Shown: positions 49,482 to 58,272, counted from the first letter of the stretch. The stretch: 64,000 nt of DNA from Anaerolineales bacterium (GCA_020634855.1 JACKAU010000005.1:62001-126000), one strand, 5' to 3'. Made by a program: numbers and translations. Notes: generated by a model not told the origin, from the sequence alone.

Positions 49482-51005
49482 CTACCCCACCAACCCCAAC
49501 CGCTTTCGCATCGCGCCGTCAAAATCGCCGATGAAGGTCCACCAGTTGGTCAACGGCCGGTCTCGATAGGTCAGGCCGTTGTTCGCGCCCGGTAAGTTCT
49601 GCATCCAGTAGATGAACCAGGTCAGGCTGTCGCAGTTCCAGCGGCGGCAGTTCAGGCGTTTCTTCTCACCGCCGTTGGGCCGCCAATCTTCGATGTCGGT
49701 CCAAATGAAATTGGGATTGGCCCAGTCGTAATCGCGGACGCCGTTGGGCGGAAAGTGGGCCCAGCCGCAGCGACCCTCGCCCGGCCGGCCGACAAACTGC
49801 TCCCAAAACAGCCGGTGGTCGATATCCCGCAGCACCGCCTCGATCTGGTGCATATGGTCCTCAACCGCCTCTGATGGCCCGCGGCCATAATTGTAATGAT
49901 ACACGGTGTAGGTTTGGCTGAGGTTGGGCAAATCGAACCGGTCGCGGTCGCTGTTGCTGATGTCGCCGAACGGCCCGGCCATATTCGACTCCCAGATATC
50001 GATCACGCCGCCGTGGTAGCCCCACAGCCAGACCTCTTTGACGCCCCGCGCCTCGACCCAATGCCGGATATTGACCCGGTTCATAACGGCGTTGTAGTCG
50101 GTCATTGGGACGCGATGGCCGGGCTTGCGGTAAGTGGGCAGCGGGTCCATATATTCCAGCGTCTCGACAATCTGGTAGCGCAAGCTGGGTTGGGCCGCCG
50201 GGTTTTTGTAGCCGTGGTAGATGCTGCCGCGTTCCAGCGCCTCGACCACCTGCTGGGTCGTCTGCTGCACATGCTGCCGGATATGCCCCACCGACGCGCC
50301 GACATCGCCGGTCATACGCCGGTCGATGCGGTCGGCTATCACCGGGAAGTAAGCGACCACCAGTACGGGGATGACGAATTGATCAGGTAAAGTCAAAGCG
50401 TCGATTGGCGTGGGACTCGCTTGCAGCGTCTCTTCATCCGCGTCGGCGAAGATCAGCAGTTCATCGATAACGGCGTTGGCCTGGTGGTCGCCGTTGGATG
50501 AGGAGCCGACGAAAAATTTTGCCGCCAAGCGGTCGGGTAGATCGACCTTGGGCGATGTGTCACGCAGTTTGCCGTCAACATACAGGGCGATACGCTGCGG
50601 CTCCCAAGTGACGCCAATCTGATGCCATTCGTCCGGCTGCCAGTGAGCCACGTTGTAACTCAGCCCGTTTTCGCTGCGCGGCCCCCACACGATAAAGCGG
50701 AGGTTATTGCCGCCGTCTTTTTGCACTCGCAGGCGGTTATAGAAGCCATCGCCAATATCAAAGAAGATATAGTCTCGACCATCGCGGCCGGACCACTGCG
50801 GTTTGAGCCAAAAGGTGAGGCGACCTCGCTCCCGGTTGAGATGCCCTTCAGATCGGTAGGCCAGCGTGTCCTTACCTTGAAATAACGCCGCTTGACCCGT
50901 TCGTCCCGGCGCCAAACGCGGCGTTGAGCCTAAACCGGCTGCGCCCTGCTCACTAACAAATCCATTTTCAAATCGAAGACTAAATAACGGGTTTTTACTG
51001 TTCAT
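49482..51005 (-). CDS. LamG-like (concanavalin A-type) domain protein with unknown C-terminal domain
   Basis: 507 residues. The N-terminal half (about 1-200) is a Laminin_G_3-type beta sandwich: GRTGQAALFQG, LTFWLKPQWSG, WHQIGVTWEPQRIALYVDGK and AVIDELLIFADADEE. The C-terminal 300 residues do not match a family I know. They are rich in Trp, Tyr, His and Asp, for example WLWGYHGGVIDIWESNM, and may be a catalytic domain of an unfamiliar type. There is no signal peptide or membrane segment, which is odd for a LamG protein. Function unknown. It converges on the pseudokinase gene. Confidence 0.7.
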   Translation of the reverse strand: MNSKNPLFSLRFENGFVSEQGAAGLGSTPRLAPGRTGQAALFQGKDTLAYRSEGHLNRERGRLTFWLKPQWSGRDGRDYIFFDIGDGFYNRLRVQKDGGNNLRFIVWGPRSENGLSYNVAHWQPDEWHQIGVTWEPQRIALYVDGKLRDTSPKVDLPDRLAAKFFVGSSSNGDHQANAVIDELLIFADADEETLQASPTPIDALTLPDQFVIPVLVVAYFPVIADRIDRRMTGDVGASVGHIRQHVQQTTQQVVEALERGSIYHGYKNPAAQPSLRYQIVETLEYMDPLPTYRKPGHRVPMTDYNAVMNRVNIRHWVEARGVKEVWLWGYHGGVIDIWESNMAGPFGDISNSDRDRFDLPNLSQTYTVYHYNYGRGPSEAVEDHMHQIEAVLRDIDHRLFWEQFVGRPGEGRCGWAHFPPNGVRDYDWANPNFIWTDIEDWRPNGGEKKRLNCRRWNCDSLTWFIYWMQNLPGANNGLTYRDRPLTNWWTFIGDFDGAMRKRLGLVG

Positions 51006-51384
51006 AAAAGCAGTCCAGTTAAAAATGATGAGTAATGAACAATGAATGATGAAAGGAGGAAAAAATCATTAGTTTCTAATGACATTGTCGCCTTTAATTA
51101 TCGAACTCAGGTTTATTATCTTCCTTAGCCTCAGCCTCAGCCTGTAATCGGTTTTAACTCCGAATAAGACCGGCCTTTTCTTCAGAAAGGAAACTCAGCC
51201 GTATCATCAAAATCAAACGGCCAAGAGTCAAGTTGGATACCTCCATCATTTTCATCTTGTGTGAACTCGGCGAATTCTCTATCTTCTTCGGCCTGAAATT
51301 TCTGTAAAATCGCTTCATCAGTCAGATGTTCGGGGTTTTTGGTGTGTAATCGGGGGAAGTTACTCTTTAACTAGATAGATAGGC
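51006..51384. other. Gene-free stretch with a repeat copy and a coding relic
   Basis: It holds the 18-base word shared with the 40.5-kb element (51093-51110). On the minus strand, from about 51372 down to TGA at 51182, an open frame without a start codon encodes an acidic peptide (LTDEAILQKFQAEEDREFAE and SWPFDFDDTAEFPF). This looks like the tail of a decayed gene. Confidence 0.4.
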
Positions 51385-51804
51385 TTAATCTGGATATTCT
51401 ATTTCATAGTATCCAATTTTCAATTCATCATGCTCATTGTATAACAGCACCCATATATCTGCATAAGCATCTAACTCTTCCTCTTCATCCGCAACTAACT
51501 GGATGCATCCCCAGGCTACAAAGTTTTCATTATTCAAGTTGGGGTCTACCTTTTTAGAAAAATATTCGCTCACCTCGTCTAACTCAGTTATAGGATTTAT
51601 GTCTGGTTCCACAGCAGACGGCCAAGATGAGCTTGATAATGCCCAATCATCTATCATTTCATTGATTGAGGTTAGGATATCTTCCTTAAAGTTTTCTTGA
51701 TCCCTGAGCCATTGTGATAATTTGGTATCCAATGCGTGCCATTCTTTGTTAACTATCAAGGAACCTAATCCGTTTAATTCCTCTAGAACTTGCTTTTCAT
51801 TCAT
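51385..51804 (-). CDS. Small acidic protein of unknown function
   Basis: 139 residues, soluble and strongly acidic, with Trp-rich patches (DWALSSSSWPSAVEP, WGCIQLVADEEEELDAYADIW). It is more AT-rich than its neighbours, suggesting recent acquisition. I do not recognise a family; small acidic proteins of this kind are often immunity or antitoxin-like, but no partner toxin is visible. An adjacent decayed acidic frame at 51182-51372 may be a relic of a related gene. ATG 51804 is the only reasonable start. Confidence 0.6.
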   Translation of the reverse strand: MNEKQVLEELNGLGSLIVNKEWHALDTKLSQWLRDQENFKEDILTSINEMIDDWALSSSSWPSAVEPDINPITELDEVSEYFSKKVDPNLNNENFVAWGCIQLVADEEEELDAYADIWVLLYNEHDELKIGYYEIEYPD

Positions 51805-51879
51805 GAATTAACTCCGCCATCGATAATGATTTCACAGTCAGTGGAGATGCCTTAACCTGAGTTGCGTTTCTGAACACGC

Positions 51880-52698
51880 TTAGGGGGGAACCACTCTAGT
51901 GGCCGTGTCGGTGGTCGAGCCGTTATCGGGGGTTTTATCATCGCTGTTTTGAGCGGCGCTGCGGCGGATGACGACGACATAGCCCCAATTTTGCAGTTCC
52001 GGGGTGATGACATTTTTGTAGCGGAAACTTAACAGATATGAGGCCGCGCCTTGCAAATGAGCGTACAATTCAGCGGCGATGGCGTTAGCCCGGGCAATGG
52101 CCGCTTCCCGTTGGTTTTGGCCGGCATCGCGCCGCGCCAGTTTTTCGGCTACCGTGTTGCGCACCGCAATCACCTCGTTCAAATGGGGGCTGGTGAAGCG
52201 CTTTTCTTCCGGACGGCTCAACTCTTTGGCAATATACACGTCTACCATACTCAGATGCGCTTTCGGAGTTTGCGGCAGGGTGATTTTGACCGACGACTGC
52301 TTGACCGAAAAGCCCCAGCCTTTCGCGTTCAGAGGGGCTTCGGGAAAGGCGGCGTCGAGGGTTTTGCGCATAATACGCACCAGTTGGCGCAAGCGCTGGT
52401 AAGACTCTTTCATTTCTTCCGAGGCCACGGCCCGCTGTTCTTCCCCTTCGCGGCGCTGCTGTTCGCAGCGAGCGGCTTCTTGCAGCAAATCGGCGATCCA
52501 GGGGGTAAAGGGGAGCTGCTCGGCCAGAGGACGAGATTGATCGTAGGTTACAAAGGTCTGGCAAGTACTCATGATATCGCCGCGTTTGGTCTGATCGGGT
52601 AAATGAACGTTGTAAATACTTTTGCTGTCGTAACAGAGGTTCAACATGGGATTTCGCCTGATGAAATAAGCAATGGGTAGAAAGAAGGGTGTATTCAC
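51880..52698 (-). CDS. Conserved-looking protein of unknown function
   Basis: 272 residues in the longest form; the start may instead be ATG 52647 or ATG 52572 (MSTCQTFVTYDQSRPLAEQL), since no position has a good ribosome site. The middle (about 75-120 and 175-215) is helical, charged and perhaps coiled coil (CEQQRREGEEQRAVASEEMK). The rest is mixed alpha/beta. The C-terminal tail is Thr/Asp-rich and looks disordered. No membrane segment after the N-terminus. I recognise no family. It is followed upstream by a repeat-filled gene-free stretch. Confidence 0.6.
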   Translation of the reverse strand: MNTPFFLPIAYFIRRNPMLNLCYDSKSIYNVHLPDQTKRGDIMSTCQTFVTYDQSRPLAEQLPFTPWIADLLQEAARCEQQRREGEEQRAVASEEMKESYQRLRQLVRIMRKTLDAAFPEAPLNAKGWGFSVKQSSVKITLPQTPKAHLSMVDVYIAKELSRPEEKRFTSPHLNEVIAVRNTVAEKLARRDAGQNQREAAIARANAIAAELYAHLQGAASYLLSFRYKNVITPELQNWGYVVVIRRSAAQNSDDKTPDNGSTTDTATRVVPP

Positions 52699-53635
52699 TT
52701 GGTAAACGATACTATCCAGTATATCTAACTTTTCAAATGGAGTCTACCCGGCCAAAACCTTTTTGAAAGGTGATGTTTTTTTGAAGAAAGTGGATAAATG
52801 AGGGGAGGGTTAACAGATTTAGGGTGAATGACAAAGTAAACTTTGTCGCTCCAATGGGTTTTTTGCCAGCAGTTTTTTGAGACAGGACTAATCTTTTTTG
52901 CCAAAGAGGCGGCTTTTTGGCCGCAAAACAGGAGGTCAAACCGATTTGGGTTGCTTTTTACCGCCAAAACGGAGGTCAAACACAAAAAGGCACTTTTTAC
53001 CGCCAAAACGGAGGTCAAACACAAAAGGTCGCTTTTTGGTCGTAAAAAGGAGGTCAAACCGGTTAGGGTCGCTTTTTGGCCGCAAAAAGGAGATCTCACG
53101 CCAAAAGGCCGCTTTTTGGTCGTAAAAAAGGAGGCCAAACCGGTTTGGATCGTCTTTTTAAACGCAAAAAGGATGTTGCGGCCGTAGCAGGCAATTTTTG
53201 GGAAAGAAGGGGTGTTTTTGTAGGGGGCAACTTGATGTTACCCCGATAAAACAACAGCGGGTTGGGGAAATAAACGGATAAGACAAGTAAAAATCCGCTC
53301 CTTTCGTCAATCCGTTGTTGTCTATTTTTAGCAATATGTCGTTGACTATTATTGAAATAAACGCGTTAGGGATGGTCTTAAACTCAGGGGAATGAACGAT
53401 TGAGCAAATGTTTGGTGTGCCTTTTGAAGAACAATCCGATACGTCTGCCGAACGTTGTCGTAGAATGCTTAAGCCGGTGGATGAAGCGCGGTCTTTGCTC
53501 CCCCGTTTCCGTGTGGTATGATTTCACCTTCGGAATGATTTGATTATCTCAACATAGGCTAAGTCAGGCCCATGCTGGATAAATTAATCAATGCTAGAGT
53601 AATAATTAAATCAAAATTTAGGGAGAACGTCCCAT
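52699..53635. repeat. Gene-free stretch with a 40-nt tandem array and a second 57-nt element
   Basis: GGAGGTC or a close variant recurs at 52931, 52971, 53010, 53049, 53089, 53130 and 53171, a step of 39-41 bases. Each unit also contains GCTTTTTGG(C/T)CG and AAAAAGG. Short repeat-peptide frames on both strands look like by-products of the period. A copy of the 57-nt element seen before the 21-nt array lies at 53266-53323. From 53408 to 53521 a 37-codon frame (MFGVPFEEQSD...) may be a relic. Nothing else is visible before the sulfotransferase. Confidence 0.7.
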
Positions 53636-54502
53636 ATGTCAGCATTAACATTTTATTTAGTCAGAAACGATAAAGGTAAGCCGATCAAATTGCCGACTTT
53701 TATCTCACAAGCGGATATGGATCAGATCGAAAAAGAATTTGTGGTACAGGATGGCGATGTTTTTGTAACCACGTATCCACGTTCAGGCACGACCTGGACA
53801 GAACAGATCGTGCATCTTTTGGTGAATAACGGGGAGCAAGGTGAGCAACGGCTCACAGATGCTGTACCCTGGTTGGAAACGTTACCTCACCGCCCTAACG
53901 GTATGGTGGAATTTTTGAAAACGATGCCTCCACGTCGCCTGTTTACGAGTCATTTGCCTTACTCCCTTATGCCTCCGCTCAACAACTCAACCGCAAAAGT
54001 TGTTTATATTGCCCGTAATCCTAAAGACGTAGCTATCTCAAATTATTTTCATGTTAAAAGCAAAGCCAACTATGACGGCCCCTGGGAGGAATACTTCCAA
54101 CTTTTTCTGAATGATGATATCGGGTTCGGTCCATATTTTGATCATATCCTATCCTGGTGGCAGGCCAGTCAAAAGGATAAGAATATCTTGTTCTTGAAAT
54201 ACGAGGACATGATACGTGACCACGCGGGCAATGTCACGAAGATCGCCTCTTTTCTAGATATTCAAGCTAATTCGCAATTAATTGATACTGTTGTCACATT
54301 GAGCAGTTTCAAATCCATGACCTCGCAGGAGACCACCAACTTCGACTGGATTCCTCAACGGGCTGGCGTGCCGAAACACTTTCGCAAAGGTAAAATCGGT
54401 GATTGGCGGAATCATTTCAGTGCTGAACAAAGCCAACAAATGGATGACTTGTATATGAAAAAAATGAAAAATAGCGGGTTACAGTTTGATTTTGAAGTTT
54501 GA
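53636..54502 (+). CDS. Sulfotransferase family protein
   Basis: Transfers sulfate from PAPS to a hydroxyl or amine acceptor. The 288-residue cytosolic-type protein has the 5'-phosphosulfate loop TTYPRSGTTWTEQI (about 43-56) and the 3'-phosphate site VYIARNPKDVAISNYFH (about 120-136). The C-terminal block FRKGKIGDWRNHF is diagnostic of the SULT1-like family. It is more AT-rich than its neighbours and is surrounded by repeats, suggesting acquisition. The acceptor is unknown. It is a single-gene unit. Confidence 0.9.
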   Translation: MSALTFYLVRNDKGKPIKLPTFISQADMDQIEKEFVVQDGDVFVTTYPRSGTTWTEQIVHLLVNNGEQGEQRLTDAVPWLETLPHRPNGMVEFLKTMPPRRLFTSHLPYSLMPPLNNSTAKVVYIARNPKDVAISNYFHVKSKANYDGPWEEYFQLFLNDDIGFGPYFDHILSWWQASQKDKNILFLKYEDMIRDHAGNVTKIASFLDIQANSQLIDTVVTLSSFKSMTSQETTNFDWIPQRAGVPKHFRKGKIGDWRNHFSAEQSQQMDDLYMKKMKNSGLQFDFEV

Positions 54503-54605
54503 ATAACTCTCTTTCAGCGGAAAAAACCACGGCGGCATGAGCCAAGTCATTATTTTTCAGGGCGTTGACACGGCGTCATTCGGGATTATAATGAGGCGGA
54601 AATTT

Positions 54606-54705
54606 GGGAGATTAGAGATTAGAGATTGGAGATTAGGTGATGGGGAGATTGATGGGCTTGATAATCAACCCAATCTCCTTATCTCCCTATCTCCTCATCT
54701 CCGGG
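54606..54705. repeat. GAGATTAG repeat hairpin overlapping the ribosome site of the SDR gene
   Basis: Direct words GAGATTAGAGATTAGAGATT (from 54608) and, on the other arm, AATCTCCTTATCTCCCTATC (from 54671) form a long imperfect hairpin. Its last bases include GGGAG, the ribosome site of the reductase starting at 54715. Confidence 0.55.
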
Positions 54706-54714
54706 AGTAATGAT

Positions 54715-55461
54715 ATGAACTTTACCGGACAAGTAGCAATTATCACCGGAGCCGCCTCCGGTATGGGCGCGGCTACAGCTCGCGAATTGGCGGCGGCAGG
54801 GGGGCAGGTGGTCATTGTTGATCGCAATGAGAGCCTGGCCCGGCAAGTGGCCGGCGACATCGACGCCGGCGAGCCGATCATCGGCGATGTGAGCGACTCG
54901 GCCTTTTGCAACCGGGCGGTTGAGGCAACGCTGGCCCGACACGGCCGGCTCGATGTCCTGGTCAATGCGGCCGGCGTCATCGTCCGCGCCAGCGGCGAGC
55001 AAACCACCGACGAGCAGTGGCAGCGTATTATCGGCGTTAATCTCAACGGCGTCTTTTTTATGTGCCGGGCGGCTATTCCGGCGATGAAACGGCAAGGCAA
55101 AGGCGCGATTGTCAACTTCGGCTCCATTTGGGGTGATGTCGGCGCGGCGGGGGTGGCCGCTTACTGCGCTACGAAAGGCGGGGTACACTTGCTGACCAAA
55201 GCGATGGCCCTCGACCACGCCACAGACGGTATTCGCATCAACGCCGTCTGCCCCGGCGAGGTCAACACCCCTATGCTCCAATCCGAGCGTCACGAGCCGG
55301 TAACGCCGGAGATGATGCAAAAGATCGCCGATACCGTCCCAATGGGCCGCCTGGCCGAGCCGGTCGAAATTGCCCGCGTCGTCCTCTTCCTGGCTTCCGA
55401 CGCCGCCAGTTATATGACCGGTTCGCTGGTGGCGGTTGACGCGGGGTACACAGCGAGGTAA
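54715..55461 (+). CDS. Short-chain dehydrogenase/reductase
   Basis: 248 residues of the classical SDR type: TGAASGMGAATA cofactor loop, VNAAGVIVRASGEQ, catalytic Ser in FGSIWGD, YCATKGG (YxxxK) and the C-terminal YMTGSLVAVDAGYT. ATG 54715 is used, with GGGAG about 8 bases upstream; the frame opens earlier at 54637, but that part is repeat DNA. The substrate is unknown; sugar- or glucose-dehydrogenase-like members are closest in feel. It is 3 bases upstream of the aldo-keto reductase start, so the two form an operon and may act on one substrate. Confidence 0.87.
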   Translation: MNFTGQVAIITGAASGMGAATARELAAAGGQVVIVDRNESLARQVAGDIDAGEPIIGDVSDSAFCNRAVEATLARHGRLDVLVNAAGVIVRASGEQTTDEQWQRIIGVNLNGVFFMCRAAIPAMKRQGKGAIVNFGSIWGDVGAAGVAAYCATKGGVHLLTKAMALDHATDGIRINAVCPGEVNTPMLQSERHEPVTPEMMQKIADTVPMGRLAEPVEIARVVLFLASDAASYMTGSLVAVDAGYTAR

Positions 55462-55464
55462 ACA

Positions 55465-56469
55465 ATGAACTACCGTCCCCTGGGCCGCACCGGCGTGAAG
55501 GTTTCGCCGCTGGTGCTGGGCACTGACAATTTTCTCAATCCCACTTCGGAAGCGGAGTCGATCCGGCTGATTAACCGGGCGTTGGAAGCCGGCATTAATC
55601 TGATCGACACCAGCAACAGTTACAAGCAAGGTGAGAGCGAGCGCATCATCGGCCAGGCGCTGGCCGAGAACGGGCGGCGGGATGAGGTCATTATCGCCAC
55701 CAAGGTGCATTATCCGACCGGTCCCGGCCCCAATGATCGCGGTAACTCCCGGCTGCACATTATGAAAGCGTGTGAGGACTCGCTGCGGCGGCTGCAAACC
55801 GATCACATCGATCTCTACCAACTGCACCGGCCCGATTTCGAGACGCCCATCGACGAGACGCTGAGCGCGTTGACCGATTTGGTGCGGCAGGGCAAAGTCC
55901 GCTACATCGGCAGTTCGACTGCACCGGCCTGGAAAGTAATGGAAGCGATTATGACCAGCGAGTTGAAAGGCTACGTCCGGTTCGTATCAGAGCAGCCACC
56001 CTACAATTTACTCGACCGGCGCATCGAAAATGAACTGGTGCCGCTGTGCCAAGCGTATGGGTTGGGGTTGATCTGCTGGTCGCCGCTGGCGATGGGGATG
56101 CTGGCGGGGCGCTACGCCAATGACGATATCCGGCCCGCCGGCTCGCGGGCGGCGCTGCGCGGCGGCATCTACGCCGACCGGGTCACGCCCCGAGCCGTCG
56201 AGATGGGCAACAAATTTGTGGCGCTGGCCCAAGCGCACGGTCTATCCGGGGCGCAGTTGGCGATTTTGTGGGCCAAGGATCAACCGGGCATCACCGCGCC
56301 AATCATCGGCCCCAGAACCATCGAGCAGCTTGAGCATTTGCTGCCGGTGCTGGACATGACGCTCGATGAGGCGATTAGAGCGGCTTGCGACGAGCTGGTT
56401 CCCCCCGGCAGCGCCGTAGCTAATTTTCACAACTCGGCGCCGTGGATGAAGATGAAACTGTTGGATTAA
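55465..56469 (+). CDS. Aldo/keto reductase
   Basis: NAD(P)H-dependent carbonyl reductase with TIM-barrel fold, 334 residues. Catalytic residues are visible: Asp and Tyr in LIDTSNSYKQGESER, Lys in ATKVHYPTGPG, and His in YQLHRPDFETP. The C-terminal cofactor region is IIGPRTIEQLEHLL. It resembles the YghZ/YajO-like subgroup. It is immediately downstream of the SDR gene. The substrate is not predictable. Confidence 0.9.
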   Translation: MNYRPLGRTGVKVSPLVLGTDNFLNPTSEAESIRLINRALEAGINLIDTSNSYKQGESERIIGQALAENGRRDEVIIATKVHYPTGPGPNDRGNSRLHIMKACEDSLRRLQTDHIDLYQLHRPDFETPIDETLSALTDLVRQGKVRYIGSSTAPAWKVMEAIMTSELKGYVRFVSEQPPYNLLDRRIENELVPLCQAYGLGLICWSPLAMGMLAGRYANDDIRPAGSRAALRGGIYADRVTPRAVEMGNKFVALAQAHGLSGAQLAILWAKDQPGITAPIIGPRTIEQLEHLLPVLDMTLDEAIRAACDELVPPGSAVANFHNSAPWMKMKLLD

Positions 56470-56540
56470 CGATTCACAAAGGAACACGAAGTGACTTCAA
56501 GATTTGTTTTTGATATTTCCGTGCGGTCCGGTAGGCGACG

Positions 56541-57218
56541 ATGGAACTAACTCACCACCGAATCACACTCTGGTTTGCCAAACATTGGGTTTGGGTGATG
56601 AATACCTTTTTCATCATCTATTTTTTGCTGCCGCTGCTGGCCCCTATCTTCTTGACCTTAGGCTGGCCGCGACCGGCCAGCGCTATCTATTGGGTTTATG
56701 GTTTTACCTGCCACCAACTGCCGTCACATTCCTACTTTATTTTTGGGAAGCAGGTAGCCATTTGCGAGCGCTGCCTGGCCATCCACGCTTCGATGGCTCT
56801 GGTTGGCGTCCTGTATGGTCTGGCGCTGTTTCGACCGCCGGTGCTGCGCTTTCGCTGGTATCTCCTGTTCTTTATCCCCATTGCGATGGATGGCGGCATG
56901 AGTTGGGTCAGTGAGCTGTTGGTTGTCGTGCCGATCATCTGGTTTTGGGGCATCGGGCTGGCGATGATAGCGGTTATCAGCCTGATCTTGCTTTGGCAGA
57001 AATTGCTGGTTTGGCAGGCTGTGGTCTTTCTGGCGGCCGGGCCGGCCTCGCTGCTGGCCATCCAGATTTTTGGTCCACACCAGAGCGACTGGCTGCTGCG
57101 AACCATTACCGGCTTCATCTATGCGGCCGGAACAATCTGGTTTATGTATCCGCTGCTGGCGGAAGGATTCCGCGATATGCAGCGACAGGCGCAATCGGCT
57201 TTAACGCAACCGCATTAA
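56541..57218 (+). CDS. DUF2085 integral membrane protein
   Basis: 225 residues with five or six membrane segments. The signature GFTCHQLPSHSYFIFGKQVAICERCLAIHASM is characteristic of DUF2085 (written here as the sections TCHQLPSHSYF and CERCLAIHASM), with conserved Cys/His possibly binding metal. Function unknown. It lies alone after the aldo-keto reductase. Confidence 0.82.
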   Translation: MELTHHRITLWFAKHWVWVMNTFFIIYFLLPLLAPIFLTLGWPRPASAIYWVYGFTCHQLPSHSYFIFGKQVAICERCLAIHASMALVGVLYGLALFRPPVLRFRWYLLFFIPIAMDGGMSWVSELLVVVPIIWFWGIGLAMIAVISLILLWQKLLVWQAVVFLAAGPASLLAIQIFGPHQSDWLLRTITGFIYAAGTIWFMYPLLAEGFRDMQRQAQSALTQPH

Positions 57219-57253
57219 AAATTACATCGTCGGACTTACGCAGTTCGGGGTTT

Positions 57254-57328
57254 AATTAACCACGAATTACACTAATTTCACTAATTTTTTGTCTCTTTCG
57301 TACTCATTCGTGTAATTCGTGGCTAATT
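57254..57328. repeat. Palindromic CACGAATTACAC repeat
   Basis: CCACGAATTACAC (57260-57272) and GTGTAATTCGTGG (57310-57322) are perfect inverted repeats. The outer arms AATTA(A/G) also match. It is a REP-like intergenic element. Confidence 0.65.
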
Positions 57329-57379
57329 CTTTAACCCTGGCTAGCCAACTCCATAAGTTCTAATCGTAATAGAGGAACC

Positions 57380-57865
57380 ATGAAGATTAAAATCTTTTCG
57401 GTCGGCGGCACCATTGACAAAATCTATTTCGACAAACTGAGCGAATATCAGGTCGGCTTCCCCAGCATCCGCGATATTCTGGAGGCGCTGCCCATTGCCT
57501 TCGAGTACGAGATCGAGTCGCTGCTGCGCAAAGACAGCCTCGATATGAATGACGAGGATCGCGCCCTGATTCGGGCCAGGGTAGAGGCTGACCCGGCTGA
57601 TAAAATCCTCATCACCCACGGCACCGATCGCATGGTCAACACCGGCCAGGCGCTCGTTGGTATCCCCGGCAAATGCATCGTGCTGACCGGCGCGATGGAA
57701 CCGGCCCACTACAAATCGAGCGACGCCGTCTTTAACGTGGGCGTCGCCGTCGGCGCGATTTCGGCGCTGCCGGACGGCGTCTACATCGCCATGAATGGCC
57801 GGGTATTCGATCCGTTCAAATGCCGGAAGAATAGAGATTTGGGTATTTTTGAGGAGATACAATGA
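57380..57865 (+). CDS. Asparaginase-like domain protein (N-terminal domain only)
   Basis: 161 residues. The start KIKIFSVGGTIDKIYFD carries the first catalytic Thr (GGTID), and ITHGTDRMVNTGQAL carries the second conserved block (HGTD) of L-asparaginases. The usual C-terminal domain is missing, as in short archaeal and bacterial asparaginase-domain proteins, so the length is likely natural rather than truncated. The enzyme activity is uncertain. It overlaps the YchJ-like gene by 4 bases (ATGA). Confidence 0.75.
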   Translation: MKIKIFSVGGTIDKIYFDKLSEYQVGFPSIRDILEALPIAFEYEIESLLRKDSLDMNDEDRALIRARVEADPADKILITHGTDRMVNTGQALVGIPGKCIVLTGAMEPAHYKSSDAVFNVGVAVGAISALPDGVYIAMNGRVFDPFKCRKNRDLGIFEEIQ

Positions 57866-58272
57866 AAATTTCCCCCAACGACCCCTGTCCTTGCGGGCGC
57901 GGGCTAAAATACAAAAAATGCTGCGGCGCGCTTCATCGCGGGCAGTCGGCAGCGACGCCGGAAGCTTTGATGCGTTCGCGCTATTCGGCCTACGTGGTCA
58001 AGAACGTGGACTATATTATGAAGACCACTCACCCCTTAAGCCCATTTTACCAAGCCGATCCGGCAGCCTGGCAAGCGCAGCTCTCGATCTTCTGCACGAC
58101 CACGCGCTTTGAAAAATTGGACGTGCTGTCCGTCAAAAAGGGCGACACGCCCGACGAGGGCTACGTGACTTACCGAGCCACGATGTTTCGGGGCGATCAG
58201 GATATCTCATCCACCGAGAACAGTTTGTTTCGCCGGCTTCAAGGCCGGTGGTTGTATGTCAAGGGGGTTTAA
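57862..58272 (+). CDS. YchJ/UPF0225-type protein with SEC-C motif
   Basis: 136 residues. The N-terminal zinc-binding SEC-C motif DPCPCGRGLKYKKCCG is followed by the YchJ NTF2-like domain (SAATPEALMRSRYSAYV and LFRRLQGRWLYVKG). Function unknown. It starts within the stop of the asparaginase-like gene and ends before an inverted-repeat element. Confidence 0.9.
   Translation: MKISPNDPCPCGRGLKYKKCCGALHRGQSAATPEALMRSRYSAYVVKNVDYIMKTTHPLSPFYQADPAAWQAQLSIFCTTTRFEKLDVLSVKKGDTPDEGYVTYRATMFRGDQDISSTENSLFRRLQGRWLYVKGV

Noticed and set aside
52725..53187. Frames of 114 and 137 codons over the 40-nt array
   Set aside because: They consist of repeated 13-residue units on opposite strands, with no start signal and no family resemblance. 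Best explained by the tandem repeat.
54679..55827. 382-codon frame on the minus strand opposite the SDR and aldo-keto reductase genes
   Set aside because: The plus strand carries complete, motif-bearing reductases. The long antisense frame is a result of high GC content and codon periodicity.
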